DNA of 64,000 nt from Gammaproteobacteria bacterium TMED78 (GTDB lineage: Bacteria > Pseudomonadota > Gammaproteobacteria > Steroidobacterales > Rariloculaceae), in NCBI GenBank assembly GCA_002171615.1, contig NHEF01000014.1, positions 166,016 to 230,015 on the forward strand, written 5' to 3'. The notes under the pieces were generated by a model, which saw nothing but the letters and a program-made list of their open reading frames with translations, did no database searches and was not told where the DNA came from. Position 1 is the first letter of the stretch, and the number at the start of each line of letters is the position of its first letter. A program made the translations under genes and the position numbers. Below, in pieces: positions 1 to 9,792 of this stretch.

Positions 1-474
1 TTATTATATGCTACTGGAATTAGAGTCTCCGAATTGACCAATTTACAAGTAATTCAAGTAAACTTCAATCAACAAACCATTAGAATTATGGGCAAAGGAG
101 ACAGGGAAAGACTTGTGCCAATTGGAGATGAATCGGTTATTTGGCTTAAGAAATTTATTGATTCAGATCGATTAAGAGTTTTAAATGGCCGTCAATCAGA
201 TTATCTTTTCCCAACAAGATCTAGCAAAAGTATGACTAGACAGGCTTTTTGGCATGTAATTAAGAGATATGCAAAATTAGCTGGTATAAATAAAAGACTA
301 TCTCCACATACTTTGCGTCACGCTTTTGCAACTCATTTGCTCAATCATGGAGCAGATTTAAGAATAGTCCAGCTTTTATTAGGGCATAGCGATATTTCAA
401 CCACTCAAATATATACACATATAGCAAAAGAGCGAATGAAGGACCTTCACTCTAAGCATCATCCAAGGGGCTAG
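1..474 (+). CDS. xerD: Tyrosine recombinase XerD, C-terminal part (cut by window edge)
   Basis: This is the catalytic domain of a site-specific tyrosine recombinase that, with XerC, resolves chromosome dimers at dif. The reading frame is open from base 1, so the gene begins before the window; the first in-frame TTG at 34 is not a real start because the conserved TGIRVSEL segment with the first catalytic Arg lies before it. Also visible are the catalytic Lys in GKGDRERL, the HTLRH box, the second His in LGHSDIS and the Tyr nucleophile in TQIYTHI. XerD is preferred over XerC because dsbC follows directly, as in many gammaproteobacteria. The family assignment is firm; XerD rather than XerC rests on context. 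Confidence 0.93.
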   Translation, partial: LLYATGIRVSELTNLQVIQVNFNQQTIRIMGKGDRERLVPIGDESVIWLKKFIDSDRLRVLNGRQSDYLFPTRSSKSMTRQAFWHVIKRYAKLAGINKRLSPHTLRHAFATHLLNHGADLRIVQLLLGHSDISTTQIYTHIAKERMKDLHSKHHPRG

Positions 475-533
475 TTTGAATTTTACCTCTCTATATGCCA
501 ATATTAATGGGTGATCATATAGGAGACACATTA

Positions 534-1265
534 ATGTTTTGGTTTAAGCCAATTCTTTTCTTAGCATTTTTTTTTAATTCTTCCTTCGCTCAAGAGCAAG
601 TTTCATTATCTAAGGAAGAGATAGCAAACTTATTTCCTGAGATTGACGTTTCTTCTGTTTCAGATAGTCCAATTAGCGGTATTTATGAAGTAGCGGTTAA
701 TTCTTCGGTTGCTTATATTACTCATGATGGCCGGTACGTTTTTCAGGGGGAGTTATTTGATCTTCATTTTAATATGAATTTAACCGAGACTAAAAGAGAA
801 ATGGTGAGAAGTGATTTGATATCAGCCGTTAATCAGGATCAGGCTATTATCTTTTCTCCAGCCATGGAAAAGATAAAGCACACAATAACTATTTTTACTG
901 ATTTAGACTGTGGTTATTGCCGTAAATTTCATGAAGAGATAAACGAAGTAAATGATTTAGGAATAAAGGTTCAATATTTATTTTATCCGAGGACTGGTCC
1001 AGATACTGATTCGTGGTACAAGGCTGAAAAAGTATGGTGTTCGGGTACTGCAGAGAGAAATATGCTACTAACAAAAGCAAAGCTTGGGGAGAGCTTACAA
1101 CTAGAATCCTGCGATAGATCACCAGTATCTAATCATTATCAACTTGGTAGAAAGATTGGTGTAATGGGTACGCCAGCTATTTATTCGTCATCTGGTGCAC
1201 ATCTTGGCGGTTATTTATCTCCAGTGGAGTTAATTACAAAATTAGAGACACTATCTTATGATTAA
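534..1265 (+). CDS. dsbC: Periplasmic thiol:disulfide isomerase DsbC
   Basis: DsbC corrects wrongly formed disulfides in exported proteins and is kept reduced by DsbD. The start at 534 is chosen because AGGAG lies about eight bases upstream and the product begins with a clean signal peptide ending SSFAQ; an ATG at 495 in the same frame would place extra residues before it. An N-terminal dimerisation domain is followed by a thioredoxin fold with the CGYC active site at about residues 126-129, a second cysteine pair further on and the cis-Pro loop GTPAI. The length of about 243 residues fits the family. The stop overlaps the next gene by 8 bases, suggesting co-transcription with xerD and the DUF6152 gene. 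Confidence 0.93.
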   Translation: MFWFKPILFLAFFFNSSFAQEQVSLSKEEIANLFPEIDVSSVSDSPISGIYEVAVNSSVAYITHDGRYVFQGELFDLHFNMNLTETKREMVRSDLISAVNQDQAIIFSPAMEKIKHTITIFTDLDCGYCRKFHEEINEVNDLGIKVQYLFYPRTGPDTDSWYKAEKVWCSGTAERNMLLTKAKLGESLQLESCDRSPVSNHYQLGRKIGVMGTPAIYSSSGAHLGGYLSPVELITKLETLSYD

Positions 1266-2286
1266 TTTTTTTCTTAAATTTTTTATGTTTATTTTTTTGA
1301 TGGGTTATTTTACTGGAGTTTCATTTTCTCATCATTCAGCTGCAGCATTTTATGATCTTGAGAATATGGTTGATATGGAGGGGCAGATAGTTTCATTTGA
1401 TTGGAGAAATCCACATGTATTTCTTCAAGTAGCAATAAATAATTCTGATGGAGAAGAAGTTATTTGGGAAATGGAATCTGGTTCAATTAACACTCTTCAA
1501 AGATATGGTATAGATAGAGAAGATATAAAAATTGGTGAAAAAGTAAATATTGTAGGTGCACTATCAAGGCACGGGTTAGATGAGATGCTAGCGATAACTA
1601 TTTCTTCAGAATCAATGGGTCTCGTTGCAGTTCACCCAAATATTGCTAAAAGATTTCTTTCTAGTGTGGAAGATCTAGAATCTTTAGCTTTCTCTTCGGA
1701 GGCCAAAGATAGCGCTGAAGAGAGCGCTAGAGGAATTTTTAAAGTCTGGACACCTGAAAGGAGGCCTAATACTAATTCTGGGAATATAAGCTGGCCATTA
1801 ACTCCAGCCGCTCAACTATCTCAAGCTTCTTGGAACCCATTAATAGATGATCCAGCACTCAAGTGCATTCCTCCCGGACTTCCTGCTGCTATGGACAATC
1901 CTTATCCAGTAGAATTTAGAGAAGAAGATGGCGCTATAGTTATGTATTTAGAGGAGTGGGATGGAAGAAGAGTTTTTAACTTAGATCAGCCCTTTCCTAT
2001 CAGTGAGGAGTATAGCAGTATGGGATATTCTTTAGCTAGCTGGGCCGAGAACACACTTTTAGTTAAAACAACGAAAATAAATTATCCTTTTTTTGATGAT
2101 AGAGGAACACCATTAAGTCTTGATGCCGAGATTTTAGAAGAATTTACTCTTAGTTCAGATGAAAGTAATTTAGAATGGGTAGCAACTATTATTGATCCTG
2201 TTAACTTTACCGAACCAGTAATTCTAGAAGGCAATTGGATCTGGTTAGCTGGAGAATCTGTTGAGCCTTACAATTGTACTTTGTAG
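1258..2286 (+). CDS. Exported DUF6152-family protein (copy 1)
   Basis: A secreted or periplasmic protein of unknown function. An N-terminal signal peptide ends near residue 23, and the mature protein starts with HHSAAAFYD, typical of DUF6152. The N-terminal domain (about residues 24-125) carries the family pattern VSFDWRNPHVF. A second domain of about 200 residues contains KCIPPGLP, NPYPVEF and an EEWDGRR segment. The gene overlaps dsbC by 8 bases and is followed after 30 bases by an exported fumarylacetoacetase-fold gene. A paralogue with the same two-domain layout lies at 35682-36704 beside a TonB-dependent receptor. Family membership is recalled from the motif; no biochemical role is assigned. 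Confidence 0.75.
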   Translation: MINFFLKFFMFIFLMGYFTGVSFSHHSAAAFYDLENMVDMEGQIVSFDWRNPHVFLQVAINNSDGEEVIWEMESGSINTLQRYGIDREDIKIGEKVNIVGALSRHGLDEMLAITISSESMGLVAVHPNIAKRFLSSVEDLESLAFSSEAKDSAEESARGIFKVWTPERRPNTNSGNISWPLTPAAQLSQASWNPLIDDPALKCIPPGLPAAMDNPYPVEFREEDGAIVMYLEEWDGRRVFNLDQPFPISEEYSSMGYSLASWAENTLLVKTTKINYPFFDDRGTPLSLDAEILEEFTLSSDESNLEWVATIIDPVNFTEPVILEGNWIWLAGESVEPYNCTL

Positions 2287-2316
2287 ACTTGATAATTTTT
2301 TATATGAGGAAATAAC

Positions 2317-3435
2317 ATGAAAAGCTTTTTAATAATATTTTTTTTATCATTCATTATCCCTTCCTTAGCTTATTCACAATCCAACACTTCGGTTGAACCA
2401 TTTAAGCTAGGTACATTTAGCATTGATGGCAACAATACTTTAGGTATTGTACTTAGAGATGAGTTTGTTATTGATCTTAATGCTGCCGATAATGCAATAA
2501 AGACTGGTTATGGCATTATTATGCCTAATGATATGAGATCATTAATTGAGAGATATGATCATGGTTTAAAAGATGTTATTTATGCAATAGTGAGAAGTGT
2601 CATTCAGGAAGAAATGCTTGAAAATGATTCGTTGGACTTCATATATAATGTTGAAGATATAAAGACTCTAGCCCCTATAATGCCAGGAAAGATGCTCAAT
2701 GCGGCAGTGAACTTTTATAGTCATGTTGAGGAGGCCAATACGCCTGAAGGCCAAAGATTGGCAGCAGAGAGGAGGAGGGAGAATAGAGGTATTCCCTACC
2801 TATTTCTTAAGCCTATTGAGGGTGCAGTAATCGGTCAAGGAGACGCAGTTATCATCCCTTGGGGAAGAGATCGTATTGATTGGGAAGTTGAATTAGCAAT
2901 TGTTATTGGTAGAGAAGCTAAGTATGTTTCTGCAGATAATGCTGCTGATTATATTTTTGGTTATATGGTAAGTTTAGATATTTCAGATCGAGGTGGGCGA
3001 CCACCTAATTCTCGACCCGGATCAGATTGGTTTATAGGTAAAGGGCACGATACTTTTGCTCCTCTAGGCCCATGGATCGTCCCTAAAGAGTTTTATGGTG
3101 ATCCAATGACAAGATTAGAGCAGGTTTTAGAGATAGATGGCCAGGTTATGCAAAGAGCAGGTCCAGGTGACATGATACACTCAATATACGAGCTTATTGA
3201 GTATGGTTCATCAATTATTACTCTCTACCCTGGCGATGTAATAAATAATGGGACTTCTGGTGGTACTGGAGCTGGTACATATTTGCGAGGAGAAACAAGA
3301 TATTTACAACCAGGTCAAACTATAGAAGCTAGCATAGATGGGATAGGTACACTCGTATTGCCAGTAGAGGGAGAATCTGAACCATCCCAGAGAACAGGTT
3401 CATATCTGCCTCCTGTAAGTAGCTATATAGATTAG
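2317..3435 (+). CDS. Exported fumarylacetoacetate hydrolase family protein
   Basis: The C-terminal two thirds have the FAH fold, whose members hydrolyse or decarboxylate beta-diketo acids with a divalent metal. Likely metal ligands are visible: an E-V-E pair at residues 190 and 192 and an Asp at about 221-224 in SLDISDR, followed by FIGKGHDTFAPLGPW. Unusually, the protein starts with a signal peptide (hydrophobic stretch ending SLAYSQ), so it should act outside the cytoplasm. A GAGGAA ribosome site precedes the ATG. The usual substrate-lid end GTPAG is replaced by NGTSGGTGAG. Substrate unknown; adjacency to the DUF6152 gene suggests a shared operon. Confidence 0.82.
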   Translation: MKSFLIIFFLSFIIPSLAYSQSNTSVEPFKLGTFSIDGNNTLGIVLRDEFVIDLNAADNAIKTGYGIIMPNDMRSLIERYDHGLKDVIYAIVRSVIQEEMLENDSLDFIYNVEDIKTLAPIMPGKMLNAAVNFYSHVEEANTPEGQRLAAERRRENRGIPYLFLKPIEGAVIGQGDAVIIPWGRDRIDWEVELAIVIGREAKYVSADNAADYIFGYMVSLDISDRGGRPPNSRPGSDWFIGKGHDTFAPLGPWIVPKEFYGDPMTRLEQVLEIDGQVMQRAGPGDMIHSIYELIEYGSSIITLYPGDVINNGTSGGTGAGTYLRGETRYLQPGQTIEASIDGIGTLVLPVEGESEPSQRTGSYLPPVSSYID

Positions 3436-3451
3436 ATTGTGTTTTTTATCT

Positions 3452-3537
3452 TGGTGCCGGGAGAGAGACTTGAACTCTCACTCTGTTGCCAGAACCGGAT
3501 TTTGAGTCCGGCGCGTCTACCATTTCGCCATCCCGGC
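3452..3537 (-). tRNA. tRNA-Leu (anticodon CAA)
   Basis: Read on the minus strand, this folds as a class II tRNA. A seven-base acceptor stem GCCGGGA/TCCCGGC is followed by discriminator A and an encoded CCA (3452-3454). The anticodon arm CCGGA-CTCAAAA-TCCGG places CAA at 3502-3504. A long variable arm and a T arm GAGAG-TTCAAGT-CTCTC are present. It decodes UUG. It lies between the FAH-family gene and queA on the opposite strand to both. Confidence 0.97.
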
Positions 3538-3582
3538 ATATTCAAATTGTATTTTATCTTAATTGTAATCTAAAAATCACTA

Positions 3583-4608
3583 ATGAAGCTTAAAGAATTT
3601 GATTATAAACTTCCAGTTGAGTTGATAGCTCAAGAGCCAATAAGCAAAAGGACTAGTAGTAGGCTTTTAGTGCTTGATGGAAATAGTGGGCACTATCAAG
3701 ATAAAAAATTTATAGATTTAATTGATATTTTAAGGCCTAGCGATCTTATCATTTTTAATGATACAAAGGTTATTAAGGCTAGGCTATATGGCAGTAAAGA
3801 GACTGGGGGAAGAGTAGAGCTATTAGTTGAGAGAGTTGTTTCTAATCATCTAGTTCGATGCCAAATAAAATTTAGTGGAAACCTTAGCGTAGGTTCAAAA
3901 TTAATATTATCTTCAAATGAAATAGCTACAATCATTGAAAGGCATGATGGTATATTTTTTTTAAGTTTTGATTGTAATGCATATTTATTTATAGATAAGT
4001 TTGGCTCAATCCCACTTCCTCCTTATATTAAAAGAAAACCACATAAAGAAGATGCTATAAGATATCAAACAGTTTATGCTAGAAATCAAGGCGCTATTGC
4101 GGCGCCTACCGCAGGATTGCATTTTACTAAAGAGTACTTAAGCCTTCTTGCTGAAAATGGAATAGAATATGATTTTTTAACATTACATGTTGGAGCAGGC
4201 ACTTTTTCTCCGATTAGGAGTGAAAACATTCTCGAACATAAGCTTCATGAAGAGAGAGTGATTATTTCTGATAATTTATGTAAAAAAATTATTGAGACTA
4301 AAAATAATAATGGAAGAATTATCGCCATTGGTACTACTTGTTTAAGGGCTCTTGAAAGCGCTTTAGCTTCTGGGTATGTTAAGGGATTCGATAATAAAAC
4401 TAATTTATTTATTTATCCTGGTTATAAATTTAAAATAGTTGATGCAATGCTCACTAATTTTCATTTACCCAAGTCATCTTTATTATTATTAGTCTCAGCC
4501 TTTGCTGGAAAAGAAAATATTCTTTCGGCATATAAGTATGCAATTCAGAAGAAATATCGATTTTTTAGTTACGGAGATGCTATGTTTATTACTTTAAAAA
4601 ATAGTTAA
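3583..4608 (+). CDS. queA: S-adenosylmethionine:tRNA ribosyltransferase-isomerase
   Basis: QueA transfers and isomerises the ribosyl part of SAM onto preQ1 at tRNA position 34 to make epoxyqueuosine. The 341-residue product has the family start DYKLPVELIAQEP, the FNDTKVIKARL segment, the GAIAAPTAGLHFT signature and the C-terminal MLTNFHLPKSSLL region, and matches the usual length of about 340-355. tgt follows after a few bases, the standard queuosine pairing, and both lie upstream of yajC-secDF as in most gammaproteobacteria. Confidence 0.97.
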   Translation: MKLKEFDYKLPVELIAQEPISKRTSSRLLVLDGNSGHYQDKKFIDLIDILRPSDLIIFNDTKVIKARLYGSKETGGRVELLVERVVSNHLVRCQIKFSGNLSVGSKLILSSNEIATIIERHDGIFFLSFDCNAYLFIDKFGSIPLPPYIKRKPHKEDAIRYQTVYARNQGAIAAPTAGLHFTKEYLSLLAENGIEYDFLTLHVGAGTFSPIRSENILEHKLHEERVIISDNLCKKIIETKNNNGRIIAIGTTCLRALESALASGYVKGFDNKTNLFIYPGYKFKIVDAMLTNFHLPKSSLLLLVSAFAGKENILSAYKYAIQKKYRFFSYGDAMFITLKNS

Positions 4609-4617
4609 TTATTGACT

Positions 4618-5736
4618 ATGAGATTCGAGCTTTTACACTCTCACAAAAATTCTAGATTAGGTAGATTAGTTTTTAATAGAGGTACTATTGATACACCAGC
4701 ATTTATGCCAGTTGGTACCTATGGAAGCGTGAAGACAATGTCTTCTGAGGAGTTAAATGGAATTGGCTATGAGATAATTTTAAGTAATACTTTTCATTTA
4801 ATGCTTAGACCTGGAATGGAGGTAATAAGATCTCACCAAGGGCTTCATGACTTTATGAACTGGAAGCGTCCAATATTAACCGATTCTGGTGGCTTTCAGG
4901 TATATAGTTTAAAATCTTTGACAAAAATTGATGAAGAGGGTGTAGAGTTTAGATCACCAGTAAATGGTGACCTGATAAAGCTTACACCAGAATTATCAAT
5001 TTCAATTCAACATGATTTATCTTCTGATATTGTTATGGTTTTTGATGAGTGTACACCTTATCCAGTTTCAGAGAAGCATGCATTATCATCTATGGAGTTA
5101 TCTTTAAGATGGGCCAAAAGAAGTATGGAATCTTTTAAAGCCTTAAAAAAAGATCAACAAAGCGACTCTTCTTTATTTGGGATAATCCAGGGAGGTGTAT
5201 ATCCTAAATTGAGAGCCAAATGTTGCGAAGCTTTGAAAAAAATTGATTTTGATGGGTATGCTTTGGGTGGTTTGGCGGTTGGTGAGACTGAAGAAGAAAG
5301 AATTAGAACATTGGAGGCTATAGGACCATATTTGCCAATTGATAAGCCTCGATATCTCATGGGAGTAGGTACACCAATGGATATAATGAAGTCCGTTTTG
5401 CTAGGAATAGATATGTTTGACTGTGTTATACCTACTAGGCACGCAAGGAATGGACAGTTATTTACAAGCGAAGGAAGAATTAATTTGAAGAACAGTCGTT
5501 ATAGGATGGACAAAAGTCCAGTAGATGAAAAATGTCTATGTATTACATGTCAAAATTATACAAGGTCATATTTAAGTCACTTGCATAGATGTAATGAGAT
5601 ACTAGGTGCGCATTTATCGACTATCCATAATTTGCAATTCTACTACTCTTTAATGGCTGAGATTAGGCAGGCTATAAGCAAGGATTCTCTTGATAAATTG
5701 GTCGAAGAGTATCTAAGTCAAGGCAAAATTGATTAG
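4618..5736 (+). CDS. tgt: Queuine/preQ1 tRNA-guanine transglycosylase
   Basis: Tgt exchanges guanine-34 of GUN-anticodon tRNAs for preQ1. The ATG at 4618 is preferred to a TTG six bases earlier because the product then begins MRFELLHSH, like characterised Tgt proteins. Visible are the [11 protein letters not shown] start of the barrel, the catalytic Asp in [12 protein letters not shown], the second Asp in [15 protein letters not shown] and the zinc site built from CLCITC and a downstream Cys/His. At 372 residues it is full length. It sits between queA and yajC and is probably co-transcribed with queA. Confidence 0.97.
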   Translation: MRFELLHSHKNSRLGRLVFNRGTIDTPAFMPVGTYGSVKTMSSEELNGIGYEIILSNTFHLMLRPGMEVIRSHQGLHDFMNWKRPILTDSGGFQVYSLKSLTKIDEEGVEFRSPVNGDLIKLTPELSISIQHDLSSDIVMVFDECTPYPVSEKHALSSMELSLRWAKRSMESFKALKKDQQSDSSLFGIIQGGVYPKLRAKCCEALKKIDFDGYALGGLAVGETEEERIRTLEAIGPYLPIDKPRYLMGVGTPMDIMKSVLLGIDMFDCVIPTRHARNGQLFTSEGRINLKNSRYRMDKSPVDEKCLCITCQNYTRSYLSHLHRCNEILGAHLSTIHNLQFYYSLMAEIRQAISKDSLDKLVEEYLSQGKID

Positions 5737-5816
5737 ATTTTATGAAGTATTAAATTGAATCTATTGAATCTGTGACATAATATGCATCTTGGTGTTAATA
5801 ATATATATATAATAAT

Positions 5817-6140
5817 ATGGATTTTTTTATAAATAGTGCTTTTGCTCAAGGAGCTCAAGAGCCAAATCTTTTTACGAGCTTTTTACCTTTAATCATAATC
5901 TTTGCCCTTTTTTATTTTTTATTAATTAGGCCTCAAAATAAAAGACAAAAAGAGCATCGTCAGATGATAGATTCATTAAAGGTAGGTCAAGAGGTTGTTA
6001 CTAGCGGTGGTGTTTTAGGAGAGGTCAAGGATGTTGGAGATCTTTGGGTAACGCTAGAGATAGGTGATAAGAATTCAATTAAAGTGCAAAAAAACACTAT
6101 AGCAACATTAATGCCTAAAGATACTATTAAGAACGCTTAA
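5817..6140 (+). CDS. yajC: Sec translocon accessory subunit YajC
   Basis: A small single-span inner-membrane protein that associates with SecDF. The 107-residue product has a short N-terminal segment MDFFINSAFAQ, one membrane helix (about residues 21-41, ending FLLIRPQNKRQKE) and the cytoplasmic YajC domain with GQEVVTSGGVLGEV. It stands 16 bases before secD in the canonical yajC-secD-secF order. Confidence 0.96.
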   Translation: MDFFINSAFAQGAQEPNLFTSFLPLIIIFALFYFLLIRPQNKRQKEHRQMIDSLKVGQEVVTSGGVLGEVKDVGDLWVTLEIGDKNSIKVQKNTIATLMPKDTIKNA

Positions 6141-6156
6141 TTAGAAAGATCAAGTT

Positions 6157-8022
6157 ATGAATCGATATCCTCTTTGGAAAAATATTTTAGTTTTATTAGT
6201 TGTGAGTCTTGGCGTTATTTTTGCTTTGCCCAATATTTATGGAGATGATCCAGCGCTTCAAATTACTACAGAAGATGGAAGTCCTATTTCTGTTTCTACT
6301 TTAGATTCAGTACAAGATGCATTGGAAGAGAATGAAATTAATTTTTTAGCTTCAGCTATAGAAAGTGACGCGATTATAGTTAGGTTCCAAAACGTAGAAT
6401 CACAGTTGTCAGCAGTTAGAGTTTTATCAGAATATTTACCTTATCATGTGGTAGCTCTTACTCTTGCTCCTAGAACCCCTGCTCTTCTTAAATATTTTGG
6501 CTTACAGCCAATGAGCTTGGGTTTAGATCTTAGAGGGGGTGTTCATTTTTTATATCAAGTTGATCTTGATACGGCAATAAATCAATATTTAACTAACTTT
6601 GAAGCAGATTTAAGGACTGATTTGAGAGAGGCAGGAATCAGAAACAGGATTAGAATTAATCAGGATCAAATAGAGATTCCAATTATAGAAGATAGTCAAT
6701 ATGATTTAGCAGGAGAGGTAATTCGAAGATTAGATCCTTCTCTAGTTGTTACCACAGAAGACTTTGGAGAAGATAGGGGGTATTTAGTTTCACTTTCTAA
6801 TACTCAGATTACCCAGCGGCAAAATTTTGCTATCCAGCAGAATACTATTACTCTAAGAAATAGAGTAAACGAATTAGGTGTAGCTGAGCCAATTGTTCAA
6901 AGACAAGGGCTTAATAGGATAGTTGTTCAATTGCCAGGTGTGCAAGATCCATCTCAGGCAGAAAGAATATTGGGAGCAACAGCTACTTTAGAATTTAGAT
7001 TAGTTGATTTTGAGAATGATGCTTTCGCTGCTGATTCAAGTGGACGCGTGCCGCTTAATTCAATTTTAAGGCTTAGAGAGGATGGCTCTCCTGTTTTACT
7101 AAGAAGAGATGTGATTGTATCGGGCGATCAATTGACTGATGCTAGTTTTGCTTATTCTCAAGGTGTACCAGCTGTATCAGTAAGGCTAAACAATCAAGGT
7201 GCAACTAGAATGTTAGAAACAACACAGGCAAATCTTAATAGACCTATGGCTGTTCTATATATAGAAGAGAAACCTGAGATTGTTAACCAAGATGGCGAAG
7301 AAATAATTATAAATACTAGAGAAGAGACTGTTATTAATACTGCTACAATACGCGGTGTTTTTTCAAGTAATTTCCAGATTACTGGGGTAACTCCCTTTGA
7401 AGGTCAGGATTTAGCTTTATTACTTAGAGCTGGAGCTCTAGCTACTCCGATAATAAAAGTTGAGGAGAGAACTATTGGTCCTAGTCTTGGACAAGATAAT
7501 ATTGATAAAGGAAAAGCTGCTGTAATAATAGGATTACTATTAGTTGTATTTTTTATGTCTATCTACTATAGAGTTTTTGGAGTAGTGGCCAATATAGCTC
7601 TTCTATTGAATCTAGTGCTTATCATTGCGCTTTTATCATTATTGCAAGCATCATTGACTTTACCTGGTATTGCTGGAATTGTTTTAACTGTTGGTATGGC
7701 CGTAGATGCCAATGTATTAATTTTTGAGAGAATAAAAGAAGAGATTGCAAATAAAAACTCTCCGCAAGCTAGCATAAGAGCTGGTTACGAGAAAGCTTTT
7801 TCAACTATCGCGGATGCAAATATTACAACTCTTATTGCTGCATTAGTACTTTTTTCATTTGGTACAGGACCTATTAAAGGTTTTGCTGTAACCCTTGCTT
7901 TAGGAATTATTACTTCTATGTTTACAGCTATTATTGGAACTAGGGCCTTGGTAAATTTAATTTACGGATATAGATCACCTAAATCTTTATCTATAGGCAG
8001 CTTGAGAAGATATGCAAAATAA
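6157..8022 (+). CDS. secD: Protein translocase subunit SecD
   Basis: SecD with SecF uses the proton gradient to help pull exported proteins into the periplasm. The product has 621 residues: a first membrane span, a large periplasmic P1 region with the LGLDLRGGVHFLYQVD signature, and five C-terminal spans including GMAVDANVLIFERIKEE. Its end overlaps the secF start by 11 bases, indicating translational coupling. Length and motifs match the family. Confidence 0.97.
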   Translation: MNRYPLWKNILVLLVVSLGVIFALPNIYGDDPALQITTEDGSPISVSTLDSVQDALEENEINFLASAIESDAIIVRFQNVESQLSAVRVLSEYLPYHVVALTLAPRTPALLKYFGLQPMSLGLDLRGGVHFLYQVDLDTAINQYLTNFEADLRTDLREAGIRNRIRINQDQIEIPIIEDSQYDLAGEVIRRLDPSLVVTTEDFGEDRGYLVSLSNTQITQRQNFAIQQNTITLRNRVNELGVAEPIVQRQGLNRIVVQLPGVQDPSQAERILGATATLEFRLVDFENDAFAADSSGRVPLNSILRLREDGSPVLLRRDVIVSGDQLTDASFAYSQGVPAVSVRLNNQGATRMLETTQANLNRPMAVLYIEEKPEIVNQDGEEIIINTREETVINTATIRGVFSSNFQITGVTPFEGQDLALLLRAGALATPIIKVEERTIGPSLGQDNIDKGKAAVIIGLLLVVFFMSIYYRVFGVVANIALLLNLVLIIALLSLLQASLTLPGIAGIVLTVGMAVDANVLIFERIKEEIANKNSPQASIRAGYEKAFSTIADANITTLIAALVLFSFGTGPIKGFAVTLALGIITSMFTAIIGTRALVNLIYGYRSPKSLSIGSLRRYAK

Positions 8023-8932
8023 TCAAATAAAAATTAATTTTTTGTCTATTCGCAAACTTACATCTATAGTTTCATTAGCTTTAATAACTATATCTATTTT
8101 TTCTATATTCTTTAAGGGTTTAAATCTAGGTATAGATTTTACTGGCGGTCTTTTATTAGAAGTCAGTTATGACCAACAAGCTGATCTTGCTGAAATTAGA
8201 TCAGCTTTGATTAATGGTGGTTTTGAGACTCCGCTTGTACAGAGCTTTGGAACAGCTTCTGATGTTTTAATAAGGTTATCACCACAGGCTCAAGATGGAG
8301 GAGTAGTTAGAGATCAGGCTCTAGAATTACTTTCTTCTCAGGACTCATCTGTTCAGCTAAGGCGTATAGAATTTGTTGGACCACAGGTTGGCGAGGACCT
8401 TACGGAGCAGGGCGGTATATCGATGCTTATTGCTTTAATTCTTATTTTTATTTATGTCATGCTTCGATTTAGATGGAAATTTGCAGCAGGCACAATTTCT
8501 GCTCTTTTCCATGATTGTATTATAGTTCTGGGAGCTTTCTCTTTATTTGGACTAAGCTTTGATTTAACTGTTTTGGCGGCAATACTTGCAACAATAGGAT
8601 ATTCTTTGAATGATACGATAGTAGTATTCGATCGTATAAGAGAAAATTTTAGAGTTATGAGGAGAGAGACTCCAATTAATATAATTAATTTTTCACTTAA
8701 TCAAATTATTGGCCGAACAATTATCACTAGCTTAACTACTATGATTGTTTTATTTGCTTTATTTATTCTTGGAGGCGAGTCTGTATCAGGTTTTGCTAGA
8801 GCTCTAATTATAGGAGTATTTGTTGGTACCTATTCTTCCATATATATTGCTAGTACTTCTATCTTAGCCTTAAATATTACTGTAGAGGATCTCTTACCTC
8901 CCAAGAGAGAAGAAGAAGAAGATACCCCATAG
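8012..8932 (+). CDS. secF: Protein translocase subunit SecF
   Basis: Partner of SecD in the RND-like SecDF complex. The 306-residue protein has an N-terminal span, a short periplasmic domain with GLNLGIDFTGG, and membrane spans carrying GYSLNDTIVVFDRIREN. It overlaps secD by 11 bases. The next gene, suhB, converges from the opposite strand after 11 bases, so secF is probably the end of the queA-to-secF transcript. Confidence 0.97.
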   Translation: MQNNQIKINFLSIRKLTSIVSLALITISIFSIFFKGLNLGIDFTGGLLLEVSYDQQADLAEIRSALINGGFETPLVQSFGTASDVLIRLSPQAQDGGVVRDQALELLSSQDSSVQLRRIEFVGPQVGEDLTEQGGISMLIALILIFIYVMLRFRWKFAAGTISALFHDCIIVLGAFSLFGLSFDLTVLAAILATIGYSLNDTIVVFDRIRENFRVMRRETPINIINFSLNQIIGRTIITSLTTMIVLFALFILGGESVSGFARALIIGVFVGTYSSIYIASTSILALNITVEDLLPPKREEEEDTP

Positions 8933-8943
8933 AGTTTTTAAGT

Positions 8944-9720
8944 CTAGATAGTAATTTTTTCCAGAAGCTCACTGTGTATTTTAGGGTTGCCAGCTAAAAT
9001 ATTTCCATTTTCTAAGTAATCACTTTCACCAATGAGGTTTGTTATTATTCCACCTGCTTCTTTTATGATTAGTGCTCCTGCTGCTACATCCCATTTCCTA
9101 AGGCCAAATTCCCAAAAGCCGTCTACTCTTCCGCATGCTACATAGCATAAGTCTAAAGCTGCAGATCCGGGACGCCTTATTCCAGATGTGCTTTGAATAA
9201 CATTTTTAAGCGTTTTTAAGTATTCATCTAGCTTATCTTTATTACTTCTGTAGGGAAATCCTGTTGCTATAAGTGAATTTTTAAGACTATTTGTTTTACT
9301 GACTCTAATCTTATGACCATCTAATTGAGAGCCCTGTCCTTTTGAGGCACTAAAGATTTCTTGACGGAGTGGATCATACACGACGCCATGCTCAAGCTCA
9401 TCATCCCTTGTTACGGCAATAGAGACACAAAAAACTGGAAATCCATGAATAAAATTAGTAGTCCCATCAATTGGATCAATTATCCATTGATATTCATTAT
9501 CTCCTTGTTTTCCAAATTCTTCTCCTAGAATAGAATGATCTGGGAAGTGCTCATGGATTATATTGATAATTGTTTTTTCTGCGATCTTATCAATTTCAGT
9601 AACATATTCATTATTACTTTTTTCACTAACACTAAGAGTTTCAAGATGATTAAGCTGTCTAATCATAATCTCTCCAGCTTCTCTAGCAGCTCTGATTGCT
9701 ATATTTACCATTCCATGCAT
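8944..9720 (-). CDS. suhB: Inositol-1-monophosphatase family protein SuhB
   Basis: SuhB hydrolyses inositol monophosphate with Mg2+ and in enterobacteria also joins ribosomal RNA antitermination complexes. The 258-residue product begins MHGMVNIAIRAAREAGE, very like SuhB. Metal-binding motifs are present: GEEFGKQG, WIIDPIDGTTNFIHG and KWDVAAGALI. It is divergently arranged with trmJ, a common pairing in Pseudomonas-type genomes. The family is certain; a regulatory role is inferred from the name family only. Confidence 0.95.
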   Translation of the reverse strand: MHGMVNIAIRAAREAGEIMIRQLNHLETLSVSEKSNNEYVTEIDKIAEKTIINIIHEHFPDHSILGEEFGKQGDNEYQWIIDPIDGTTNFIHGFPVFCVSIAVTRDDELEHGVVYDPLRQEIFSASKGQGSQLDGHKIRVSKTNSLKNSLIATGFPYRSNKDKLDEYLKTLKNVIQSTSGIRRPGSAALDLCYVACGRVDGFWEFGLRKWDVAAGALIIKEAGGIITNLIGESDYLENGNILAGNPKIHSELLEKITI

Positions 9721-9792
9721 AATCTATACTCTCTAGTGTTAATATCTAATTTTATAACAGAAGAATAAAATACTCTTTAATTATTTTTAATT

